Under the pieces are notes generated by a model. It saw only the letters and a list, made by a program, of their open reading frames with translations. It ran no database searches and had not been told where the DNA came from. 8,423 nucleotides of DNA from an uncultured Francisella sp. Lineage in GTDB: Bacteria > Pseudomonadota > Gammaproteobacteria > Burkholderiales > Neisseriaceae. Shown here piece after piece: positions 1 to 5,728 of the stretch; within the stretch, counting starts at the first letter, position 1; each line of letters starts with the position of its first letter. Both the position numbers and the translations under genes were made by a program. The stretch spans positions 1-8,423 of the forward strand of contig CAJPTP010000034.1 in NCBI GenBank assembly GCA_905373555.1, written 5' to 3'.

Positions 1-236
1 GAAAAAAGCGAGGTTTGAGCCGGGCGTGGCGGCGCCGCCGCGTTCCCTTCGCCAAAGCGCGCCGACGCCCGGCCAAGGCGCCTGCGGATCGGAAAGAAGC
101 GGGCAAAAAAAGCGGGCCCGGGCGGGCCGGGCGCAGCGCAAGCCCAAAACAGAGCCCAAGCGTGCGCGAAACGGGAACGGAAAAACCGAAAAATCGAAAA
201 CAACAAAGCTAAAACACAGAACCGAACCCATAAAAC
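1..236. other. Spacer downstream of the NlpC/P60 gene; no gene supported
   Basis: I see no convincing gene here. Bases 1-18 read in plus frame 1 as five codons (E K S E V) followed by TGA, which could be the end of an upstream plus-strand gene, but five codons prove nothing. Open frames across 15-268 are Lys/Arg/Pro-rich low-complexity translations without family resemblance. From about 161 to 250 the plus strand is roughly half A with only about six T, so the transcript of the minus-strand gene would be U-rich and A-poor just past its stop codon. A GC hairpin followed by seven T on the minus strand (105-132) is listed separately. Confidence 0.5.
105..132 (-). terminator. Possible rho-independent terminator of the NlpC/P60 gene
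   Basis: Read on the minus strand, GCCCGG (132-127) and CCGGGC (121-116) form a 6-bp stem with a 5-base loop. Four bases (CCGC) follow, then seven T (111-105). The site lies about 105 bases beyond the stop codon of the minus-strand gene. The four-base gap between stem and T run weakens the case; alternative pairings of the surrounding GC-rich bases could close it. Confidence 0.4.
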
Positions 237-854
237 CTAAAACAGAAAATAGTTGCGCGCGCCCATGAAGCGCTTTTGGTAATGCGGGTCGCTGAGGTTG
301 TCGGTGCGCACCTTCGAGCGCGAGTTGGGGGAATGGATGAAGCGGTCGTCGCCCGCGTACATGCCCACATGCGTGATGGCGCCGCCCGAGCCGAAAAAGA
401 CCAGATCGCCCACGCGGATTTGGCTCAAATCGACGGGCATTCCCGCCTGAGCCTGCTCGCGCGAGGTGCGCGGCATGTTCACGCCCAAGGATTTGTAGGC
501 TTGCTGGACGAAAGCGCTGCAGTCGATGCCTGTTTTGGCGTCGGTGCCGCCGTACTTGTAAGGGGAGCCCAGCAAATTCAGCGCGAAGGCGCGCAGCAGC
601 TCCGAGCCGCGTTCGTGGTTCATGTGCATGATGCGCACCGGCTTGACGTAATGGACGTTGGCGACCGAGCGCTTTTTCGTTTTCGAGGCGGAAATTTTGG
701 CTTTGTGGTGGGCGGCGGTCGTGGAGCACGACGAGAGCGGCAAAGGCGCGCAGACGGCAAACGCCGCGAGCAGCGCGGTTAAAGCCGCCCGGCTCAAAAA
801 AGAGTCCCGATGCCCGCCCCGGCCGCTTTGCGCGGCGCCGCGTCCGCCTCCCAT
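237..854 (-). CDS. NlpC/P60-family cell-wall hydrolase, predicted lipoprotein
   Basis: A 205-residue predicted lipoprotein with a C-terminal NlpC/P60 (C40) peptidase domain, the family that cuts peptide stems of peptidoglycan, as E. coli MepS (Spr) does. Residues 1-42 are an Arg-containing start and a hydrophobic segment ending in the lipobox L40-S-S-C43. Ser rather than Asp follows the Cys, which fits outer-membrane sorting. A basic linker (about 44-80) leads to the domain at about 84-205. Catalytic Cys112 lies in DCSAF, His162 in THVGMYAG, and the third polar residue is probably His174 in FIHS. I chose the ATG at 854 because AAGGAGG lies four bases upstream; an in-frame TTG at 881 would add nine residues but has no such site. 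It is divergent from the pseudouridine synthase gene. Family assignment is firm; the exact bond cut is not known. Confidence 0.92.
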   Translation of the reverse strand: MGGGRGAAQSGRGGHRDSFLSRAALTALLAAFAVCAPLPLSSCSTTAAHHKAKISASKTKKRSVANVHYVKPVRIMHMNHERGSELLRAFALNLLGSPYKYGGTDAKTGIDCSAFVQQAYKSLGVNMPRTSREQAQAGMPVDLSQIRVGDLVFFGSGGAITHVGMYAGDDRFIHSPNSRSKVRTDNLSDPHYQKRFMGARNYFLF

Positions 855-882
855 GCCCCCTCCTTGGCCGATTCGGCCCAAA

Positions 883-896
883 GCGCCGAACGGCGC
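883..896. repeat. Dyad at the predicted transcription start of the NlpC/P60 gene
   Basis: GCGCCG and CGGCGC flank a central AA. The dyad begins about six bases past the predicted -10 element, so it would sit at or just after the transcription start. It could act as an operator or form a stem at the 5' end of the mRNA. A second dyad, GGCCGA-T-TCGGCC (866-878), follows just before the ribosome binding site. Confidence 0.5.
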
Positions 897-901
897 GTGT
901 T

Positions 902-929
902 AGTATAAACCGACGCGGTTTTGCGTCAA
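902..929 (-). promoter_or_regulatory. Sigma70-type promoter for the NlpC/P60 gene
   Basis: On the minus strand, TTGACG (929-924) and TATACT (907-902) are separated by 16 bases. Both hexamers are one base away from the sigma70 consensus. Transcription would start near 895, giving a leader of about 40 bases to the ATG at 854. This AT-containing patch stands out in very GC-rich surroundings. No equally good promoter is seen for the divergent plus-strand gene. Confidence 0.75.
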
Positions 930-997
930 CGCTTTGCCGCTGAAAAACAAGGGATTTGCGGGCGGCATGGCGCGCAAGCGGCAAGAAAAGGGGCTTC

Positions 998-2986
998 ATG
1001 GCTCACAACGGCGGAAAAGACGGAAAACGTGGGGGCGAAGGGCGGCGCGACGACGGGCCGCGGCGGCGCGCAAGCGCGCCTGCGCCAAGCCGGGGCGGGA
1101 TTCGCGGCCCGGGGCGCGTTCAAGGCCGGGGCGAAGCCGCCGGATCCGCTTGGCGGCGCGGAGGGGAATCCCCCCGCATGGGCGCGCCCGGGCGTTTGGG
1201 CGTTGAGCGGGCGCGCGGCCCGGGTCGCTTCGGCGAGACCCGCGCCTCGCGCTTGGGCTCGGCGCCCGAGGGGGGAATCGAGCGCGATTGGGGGCGTTTC
1301 GGCGCCGCCGATCGCCCGTCTTCGAGCCGGTTTTCCAAATTCGCGGGCGAAACCCGGGGAGCTTTTCTCAAAAGCGCGCAACGGCGCCCGCCTTTTCGCC
1401 GCGACGACGGCGATTTCCGCTCGCGGCGCGATTGGCCCGAGCGCGGCCGTTTTGGGCAGACGGCGCGGGGCGAGGGCGGCCGGATCCGCGATCGGCGCCG
1501 CGATCCGGATCCGGATCCGGATCGGGATTGGGGTTCGGGCCGCGAGTCGTCTTATGCCCGCCAAGGCGCGGGCCGGCGGGAGGATCGGCGCGGCGAATCG
1601 GGCTTCGGGCCCCGGGATCGGGGCGCGGCCGGATCCGAGCTCGCCGCCCGTCGGGCGCCGACGCGGTTTTCTTGGGGCGAGTCTGCGCCCCGGCGCGGCC
1701 GGCCCGCTTCGGGCCGGCCGGATCTTGCTTACAAAAATCGTTTCGCGGAGGCCGCCCAAGACGGGGGCGCCGACCCCAGGCTCAGCGTTCGACCGTCAAG
1801 CCCGCTCGGATCCGTCAAGGCGAAAGGGATGCTCGATGCGGCGGGGCGGACCGAAGACTGCCCGTCGGCGCGGGCCGACGGGCAAGCCGGCTTGGTTGGC
1901 CCCGCCTTGCCGCCTGGAGCGAACCCGCCCGTTTCGTCGGCCTGGGAATCGGGCCGCCTTGCGGCCCTGCCGACAAGGCAGTCTGAGCCCGCTTTGCCCC
2001 CGCCTTTGCGCCCCGCGCCGCTTCCTTCCGCCTCGGGCTTGATCTCGGCCTCTTCGTCTTTCCCGGCGTTTCCTTTGGCGGCTCGCCCCGAGTCCGCCTC
2101 GGGCTTCGATTCCGCTGCGGCTTCGGCCTTTCCGAGGGCCCGCCGGGCGCGCTTAAGCCGCGCGGCGCGCGCCGAGGCGGCTTGGGGATCGGGCGAGGGC
2201 GCGGATCGCGGCGGCGAGGGCCTGCGCTTTGAGGCGGGCCCCGAGACCATGCGCCTGTCCAAGGCGCTGGCCGAGCGCGGGGTGTGCTCGCGCCGCGAGG
2301 CCGACGCCTTCATTGAATCGGGGTGGGCGAAAGTCAACGGGCAGGTCGCCCAAGTGGGGCAAAAGGTCGGGCCGGGCGATGTCGTGGTCGTCTCGCGCCG
2401 GGTTTTGGGCGCGATGGGCGGCAAGCTTTCCGTCGCCTTGAACAAGCCCTTGGGCTATGTCTCGCACGAAAGCGAGGATGGCTATCCGCGCGCGGCGCGG
2501 CTGATCGTCGCCGCCAATTTCGCGGGCCGCAGGCAAGACCTCGGCGCCTGGGGCAAGCCCGGCGCCTTGGCGCGGGCCGCCCGCTCCTTGGCGCCCGCGG
2601 GCAGACTGGACGTGAACTCCTCGGGGCTGCTGGTGCTCACCCAAGACGGCCGCGTGGCCAAGGCGATCATCGGCGAAGGCTCGAAATTGGAGAAGGAATA
2701 CCTGGTGCGCTTCGCGGGCAATGCGAGCGAAGCGGCGCTGGCCAAGCTGCGCTTCGGCTTGAGCCTCGACGGCGTTCCGCTGCTGCCCGCGCAAGTCGAG
2801 CGGCAAAACGAGGATCAGCTCAAGTTTGTCCTGCGCGAGGGCAAGAACCGGCAGATTCGGCGCATGTGCGAGCTGGTGGGCCTGCGCGTGCTGGCCTTGA
2901 AGCGCGTGCGCATCGGCGCTTTGGCCTTGGGGCCCTTGCCGCCCGGCAAATGGCGCTTCGTGGATCTTTCCAAGCTGGGCGCCTGA
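998..2986 (+). CDS. rluF: RluF-type 23S rRNA pseudouridine synthase with a 417-residue N-terminal extension
   Basis: Converts a uridine of 23S rRNA to pseudouridine. The enzyme proper is the last 245 residues (from Met418 at 2249): an S4 RNA-binding domain (MRLSKALAERGVCSRREAD), ALNKPLGYVS, the catalytic Asp538 in GRLDVNSSGLL, and GKNRQIRRMCELVG near the end. NRQIRRMCE matches RluF (U2604 in E. coli) better than RluB (NREVRR) or RsuA/RluE (YHQVKRM), so site specificity is likely but unproven. In front lie about 250 Arg/Gly/Asp-rich residues, then about 170 Pro/Ser/Ala-rich residues, predicted disordered. The ATG at 998 has AAAAGGGG four bases upstream. An in-frame TTG (956) would add 14 residues; a start at 2249 would give a normal-length enzyme but has only a weak GAGGCGGG ten bases upstream. 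The extension uses CGG, GGG and GAT heavily compared with neighbouring genes. The family is certain; translation of the extension is an inference. Confidence 0.85.
   Translation: MAHNGGKDGKRGGEGRRDDGPRRRASAPAPSRGGIRGPGRVQGRGEAAGSAWRRGGESPRMGAPGRLGVERARGPGRFGETRASRLGSAPEGGIERDWGRFGAADRPSSSRFSKFAGETRGAFLKSAQRRPPFRRDDGDFRSRRDWPERGRFGQTARGEGGRIRDRRRDPDPDPDRDWGSGRESSYARQGAGRREDRRGESGFGPRDRGAAGSELAARRAPTRFSWGESAPRRGRPASGRPDLAYKNRFAEAAQDGGADPRLSVRPSSPLGSVKAKGMLDAAGRTEDCPSARADGQAGLVGPALPPGANPPVSSAWESGRLAALPTRQSEPALPPPLRPAPLPSASGLISASSSFPAFPLAARPESASGFDSAAASAFPRARRARLSRAARAEAAWGSGEGADRGGEGLRFEAGPETMRLSKALAERGVCSRREADAFIESGWAKVNGQVAQVGQKVGPGDVVVVSRRVLGAMGGKLSVALNKPLGYVSHESEDGYPRAARLIVAANFAGRRQDLGAWGKPGALARAARSLAPAGRLDVNSSGLLVLTQDGRVAKAIIGEGSKLEKEYLVRFAGNASEAALAKLRFGLSLDGVPLLPAQVERQNEDQLKFVLREGKNRQIRRMCELVGLRVLALKRVRIGALALGPLPPGKWRFVDLSKLGA
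1502..1531 (+). repeat. Six-base tandem repeat (GATCCG)
   Basis: Three exact GATCCG units (1502-1519) are followed by the variants GATCGG and GATTGG. In the pseudouridine synthase frame this codes for alternating Asp-Pro and Asp-Arg. It looks like slippage-type expansion inside the low-complexity extension. Confidence 0.85.
1859..1981. repeat. Cluster of three perfect hairpins inside the extension
   Basis: The first is an 11-bp perfect stem, TGCCCGTCGGC/GCCGACGGGCA, with loop GCGG (1859-1884). The second is GGGCCGC-CTT-GCGGCCC (1951-1967). The third is CTGCC-GACAA-GGCAG (1967-1981). None has a following T run on the plus strand. All lie inside the open frame of the pseudouridine synthase, in the Pro/Ser/Ala-rich half of its extension, where such structures look more like intergenic DNA than coding sequence. 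Confidence 0.7.
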
Positions 2987-3008
2987 GCGCGGCCAAGCTT
3001 GGCGCGGC

Positions 3009-3043
3009 GCGGCGCGCCTCGCCTTGCGCGGCCGCTTTATTTT
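3009..3043 (+). terminator. Probable terminator of the pseudouridine synthase gene
   Basis: GCGGCGCG (3009-3016) pairs with CGCG-G-CCGC (3027-3035) as an 8-bp stem with one bulged G and a 10-base loop, followed directly by TTTATTTT (3036-3043). It lies 22 bases after the stop codon. A perfect palindrome GCCAAGCTTGGC (2992-3003) precedes it. The bulge and the A in the T run lower the confidence. Confidence 0.5.
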
Positions 3044-3053
3044 CGCTTAAAAT
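3024..3053 (+). promoter_or_regulatory. Candidate sigma70 promoter for argJ
   Basis: TTGCGC (3024-3029) and TAAAAT (3048-3053) are 18 bases apart. This is the only AT-rich -10-like patch between the pseudouridine synthase and argJ. It would start transcription near 3060, leaving a leader of about 133 bases. The -35 overlaps the loop of the putative upstream terminator. Confidence 0.5.
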
Positions 3054-3063
3054 CGCGTTGGCG

Positions 3064-3166
3064 CGTCCGCCCGGGCCAACGGCCCGGAGGACGGGCGGCC
3101 CGACGCGGCCCGGGCCCAACGGGGCTCGCTTGGGCCGCTCGGAATGGGCGACGCCCGGAGCCGGGC
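3064..3166 (+). promoter_or_regulatory. Structured leader of argJ with three successive hairpins
   Basis: Three stem-loops follow the candidate promoter. In the first, CGTCC (3064-3068) and CCGGGCC (3071-3077) pair with GGCCCGG (3081-3087) and GGACG (3089-3093) around loop AAC, with a small internal loop. In the second, GGCCCAA (3113-3119) pairs with TTGGGCC (3130-3136), or alternatively GCGGCCC (3105-3111) with GGGCCGC (3132-3138). In the third, CGCCCGG-AG-CCGGGCG occupies 3152-3167. No known riboswitch was recognised. High GC makes chance pairing common. Confidence 0.4.
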
Positions 3167-3192
3167 GGCCGGATCGCGCTTGGAGAAAAGCG

Positions 3193-4407
3193 ATGGCAGT
3201 GGGAATCCAAGAAAAAACCGCCAAGCAGCTGAACATGGTCGAGGGGGTGCAGATTTTCGTCGGCTCGGCGGGCGTCAAGCAGGAAAAGCGCAAGGATTTG
3301 ACGCTTTTCATGTTGAGCTCAGGCGCCGAGGTCGCCGCCGTGTTCACCCAAAACCGTTTTTGCGCCGCGCCCGTTTCGGTGTCGAAAAAACACCTCGCGA
3401 CGGGCAAGCGCGTGCGCGCCTTGATCGTCAACACGGGCAACGCGAACGCGGGCACGGGGGCGCAGGGGCGCAACGACGCCGAGATGGTTTGCGCAGGCGT
3501 CGCCCACCAGGTCAACTGCGAATCCGACCAAGTTTTGCCTTTCTCCACGGGCGTGATCATGGAGATGCTGCCCGTCGAGCGCATACTCGACGCGCTGCCC
3601 AAGCTCAAGCCATCCTACTGGGATGGGGCCGCCCGGGCGATCATGACCACCGACACGGTGCCCAAGTCCGCCAGCGTGAGGGGGATTGTGGGCGGCCACA
3701 GGGTCAATGTCACGGGCGTGGCCAAAGGCTCGGGCATGATCTGCCCCAACATGGCGACCATGCTGTCTTTCGTCGCGACCGACGCCAAGGCGCCCAAGGA
3801 AGTCTTGGAGCAGATGTGCCGGGAGGTCGCCGACGAAACCTTCAACTGCGTGACCGTCGACGGCGACATGAGCACCAACGACAGTTTTGTCCTGATCGCC
3901 ACGGGCAAGGCCAAGCTGCAGGTGGAGTCGGTTCGCGACCCGCTCTACGCCGAGCTGAAAAAGCTTGTGGCCCAAGTTTGCCTGGAGCTGGCGCAGGGGA
4001 TCGTGCGCGACGGCGAGGGCGCGACCAAGTTCATCGAAATCGAGGTCATGGGGGCCCGCAGCCGCTTGGAGGCCCGGCGCGTGGCGTACGCCGTCGCGCA
4101 TTCGCCCTTGGTCAAAACCGCCTTCTACGCATCCGACGCCAATCTCGGGCGCATTTTGTGCGCCATCGGCTACAGCGGCATCGGGGATTTGGACGTGGAA
4201 AAGGTGCGGGTGTATCTGGACAACATGCTGGTGTGCGAAAAAGGCGGCCGCGCGGATCTGTACCATGACGAGGACGGCATGCGCGTGATGCAAAAAGACG
4301 AGATCAAGGTGCGCGTCGATTTGGGCCGGGGCGAGGTGGAGGCCAAGGTCTACACTTGCGACTTGTCGCATCGTTACGTCGAGATCAACGGCTCTTATCG
4401 AACCTAA
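3193..4407 (+). CDS. argJ: Bifunctional glutamate N-acetyltransferase / amino-acid acetyltransferase ArgJ
   Basis: ArgJ moves the acetyl group from N-acetylornithine to glutamate, closing the arginine-synthesis cycle; many members also use acetyl-CoA. The 404-residue length is normal. The precursor cuts itself between Ala188 and Thr189 in GMICPNMATMLSF, making an alpha chain of about 188 and a beta chain of about 216 residues with Thr189 as nucleophile. Other conserved stretches are TGNANAGTG (81-89), STG (118-120), TTDT (152-155), GDMSTND (224-230), RDGEGATKF (272-280), SDANLGR (314-320) and the C-terminal end YVEINGSYRT. The ATG at 3193 has GGAG seven bases upstream; further upstream the frame stays open but is not family-like. 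It appears to be transcribed alone from its own promoter behind a hairpin-rich leader. Whether it is mono- or bifunctional cannot be read from the sequence. Confidence 0.97.
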   Translation: MAVGIQEKTAKQLNMVEGVQIFVGSAGVKQEKRKDLTLFMLSSGAEVAAVFTQNRFCAAPVSVSKKHLATGKRVRALIVNTGNANAGTGAQGRNDAEMVCAGVAHQVNCESDQVLPFSTGVIMEMLPVERILDALPKLKPSYWDGAARAIMTTDTVPKSASVRGIVGGHRVNVTGVAKGSGMICPNMATMLSFVATDAKAPKEVLEQMCREVADETFNCVTVDGDMSTNDSFVLIATGKAKLQVESVRDPLYAELKKLVAQVCLELAQGIVRDGEGATKFIEIEVMGARSRLEARRVAYAVAHSPLVKTAFYASDANLGRILCAIGYSGIGDLDVEKVRVYLDNMLVCEKGGRADLYHDEDGMRVMQKDEIKVRVDLGRGEVEAKVYTCDLSHRYVEINGSYRT

Positions 4408-4720
4408 GCCGAGAGGCGCGCGCCGAGCGCCGGCGCCCAAGCGCCGCCGGGGTTCGGGCGCCCGTCTTCGAGTTCGGCTTTCGGCTTCCCGGGGGCTTGG
4501 GCGCGCCCGCCGCATCGCTCGCTTCATTCCCGCATCCCCGCATTTTCGCATCTTTGCTTGGCGCTTGGTTTTCGGTTTGCTCTTCGTTTCCGTCCGAGTT
4601 TTTCCGTTCGCTCCGTTTATTCATTTGGCCCGTTTTGGCCTGTTTTTTTTCGATTCTGTTTTCGCCCCGCGCGCCGTCAAGCGGCCCGGCCGGGGCGCGC
4701 CGCCGGCTTGGCCGGCAAGG

Positions 4721-4740
4721 CCGGGCGCCTCGACGCCCGG
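4721..4740 (+). repeat. Hairpin in the dapA leader
   Basis: CCGGGCG and CGCCCGG form a perfect 7-bp stem around loop CCTCGA, about 53 bases before the dapA start codon and without a T run after it. Function unknown. Confidence 0.55.
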
Positions 4741-4757
4741 GAAGCGCCCGGAAAGCC

Positions 4758-4775
4758 TCCGAACGCTTCCGAACG
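4758..4775 (+). repeat. Direct repeat just upstream of dapA
   Basis: TCCGAACG occurs twice (4758-4765 and 4768-4775) with a 10-base period, one DNA turn, ending five bases before the ribosome binding site AAAGG (4781-4785). It could be a paired protein site or chance. Confidence 0.5.
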
Positions 4776-4793
4776 TCGCGAAAGGCTTGATAC

Positions 4794-5675
4794 ATGTCGA
4801 TTTTGAAAGGCAGCTTGGTGGCGTGCGTGACCCCCATGACCGAGAAGGGCGAGGTCGACTACGCCGCCATCGATAGGTTGGTCGAATGGCATTTGTCCCA
4901 AGGCACCAACGGCATCGTGGCCGTGGGCACGACGGGCGAGACCGCGACGCTGAGCCTCGATGAGCACGTCAAGGTGATCGAGGCTTTCGTCAAGGCGGCC
5001 GACAAGCGCCTGCCCATCATCGCGGGAACGGGGGCGAACAACACCCAAGAGGCGATCATGCTCAACCGGGCGGCCGAGCGCTTGGGGGCCGACATGTCGC
5101 TGTCGGTCGTGCCCTACTACAACAAGCCCTCCCAAGAGGGCATCTACCAACACTTCAAGGCCATTTCCGACAACAGCTCGATCCCGACGATCGCCTACAA
5201 CGTGCCCGGCCGCACCGTCGTGGACATGAGCAACGACACGGCGCTGCGCGTGGCCGAGCTGGAGCACATCGTGGGGCTGAAGGACGCGACGGGCAACATC
5301 GCGCGCGCCTGCGACTTGGTTCGCCGCGCGCCCGAGGATTTCGCCCTGTACTCCGGCGACGACTCTACCGCCATGGCGTTCATGCTTTGCGGCGGCGACG
5401 GCGTGATCACCGTCACGGGCAATGTCGCCCCCAAGAAGTTCGCCGCGATGTGCCGCTGCGCCTTGGACGGCGACGTCAAGGGCGCCCGCAAGCTCAACGA
5501 CGAGCTGCAGGCGTTGCACCGCGACATGTTCTGCGAGTCCTCCCCCGCCCCCGCCAAGTGGGCGCTCAAGCGTTTGGGCCTGTGTTTGGACAACATGCGC
5601 CTGCCCGCCGTGCCTTTGACCGAAAAAGGCCAACAGACCGTGGAAAGCGCCATGCGCGCCGCGGGCGTGATCTAA
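4794..5675 (+). CDS. dapA: 4-hydroxy-tetrahydrodipicolinate synthase DapA
   Basis: Condenses pyruvate with aspartate-4-semialdehyde, the first step committed to diaminopimelate and lysine, in the cytoplasm. The 293-residue TIM-barrel protein aligns with E. coli DapA over its full length. The Schiff-base lysine is Lys163 in VGLKDATGN. The catalytic triad is Thr47 (GTTGET), Tyr135 (AYNVPGR) and Tyr109 (PYYNKP), and Arg140 binds the substrate carboxylate. DapA and bamC are commonly adjacent, because bamC was first known as a gene downstream of dapA in E. coli, and the same order holds here with a 168-base gap. The ATG at 4794 has AAAGG eight bases upstream. Met rather than Phe begins the product, and Val12-Thr13-Pro14 is the usual family start. 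Leucine is encoded about as often by TTG as by CTG. No residue appears to be missing. Confidence 0.98.
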   Translation: MSILKGSLVACVTPMTEKGEVDYAAIDRLVEWHLSQGTNGIVAVGTTGETATLSLDEHVKVIEAFVKAADKRLPIIAGTGANNTQEAIMLNRAAERLGADMSLSVVPYYNKPSQEGIYQHFKAISDNSSIPTIAYNVPGRTVVDMSNDTALRVAELEHIVGLKDATGNIARACDLVRRAPEDFALYSGDDSTAMAFMLCGGDGVITVTGNVAPKKFAAMCRCALDGDVKGARKLNDELQALHRDMFCESSPAPAKWALKRLGLCLDNMRLPAVPLTEKGQQTVESAMRAAGVI

Positions 5676-5682
5676 GCGCTTG

Positions 5683-5717
5683 CCGCCCGCCGCCCGCCTC
5701 GCGCGGGCGGCGGGCGG
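5683..5717 (+). terminator. Strong hairpin between dapA and bamC, possible partial terminator
   Basis: A perfect 15-bp stem, CCGCCCGCCGCCCGC paired with GCGGGCGGCGGGCGG, with loop CTCGC, starts eight bases after the dapA stop codon. Only TTT follows, so it is a weak intrinsic terminator at best. It may instead protect the 3' end of dapA mRNA or reduce read-through into bamC. Confidence 0.5.
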
Positions 5718-5728
5718 TTTGCGATCCG

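Larger units (their letters stand above)
4408..4793 (+). other. 385-base argJ-dapA spacer with a T-rich, A-poor block
   Basis: No gene is supported. The first 100 bases are GC-rich with short dyads. From 4561 to 4670 the plus strand is about 47% T with only four A, including a run of eight T (4643-4650) and several TTTTGG/TTTCG-like repeats. After 4671 come GC-rich dyads: GCCGGC-TTG-GCCGGC (4702-4716) and a 7-bp hairpin at 4721-4740. I found no convincing promoter hexamers for dapA and no known riboswitch. The T-rich block could serve 3'-end formation of argJ mRNA or hold an unusual promoter. Confidence 0.6.

Noticed and set aside
1..18. Five codons and a stop that might end an upstream gene
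   Set aside because: Too short to support. Sequence left of the window would be needed.
855..881. TTG start nine codons upstream for the NlpC/P60 gene
   Set aside because: The ATG at 854 has an AAGGAGG site at good distance; the TTG has none and would lengthen an already long signal peptide.
956..997. TTG start 14 codons upstream for the pseudouridine synthase
   Set aside because: No ribosome binding site was seen, while the ATG at 998 has AAAAGGGG four bases upstream.
926..1759. Minus-strand open frame of 277 codons opposite the Arg/Gly-rich extension
   Set aside because: Its Ile-Arg and Pro/Ala repeats are the reverse reading of the GATCCG-type repeats. Long open frames on every strand are expected at this GC content.
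921..2042. Plus-strand open frame of 373 codons overlapping the extension in another phase
   Set aside because: Low-complexity Arg/Ala/Pro with no start signal. The phase that continues into the enzyme is the better candidate.
1729..2445. Minus-strand open frame of 238 codons opposite the pseudouridine synthase
   Set aside because: It starts inside the conserved S4 domain of the sense gene, and its first 65 residues are a shadow of that domain. No ribosome binding site or family resemblance was seen. It is kept only as a caution about strand in the finding on 1735-2248.
4408..4793. Lysine riboswitch upstream of dapA
   Set aside because: The spacer does not show the conserved multi-helix core of the lysine riboswitch; its hairpins are short and GC-only.
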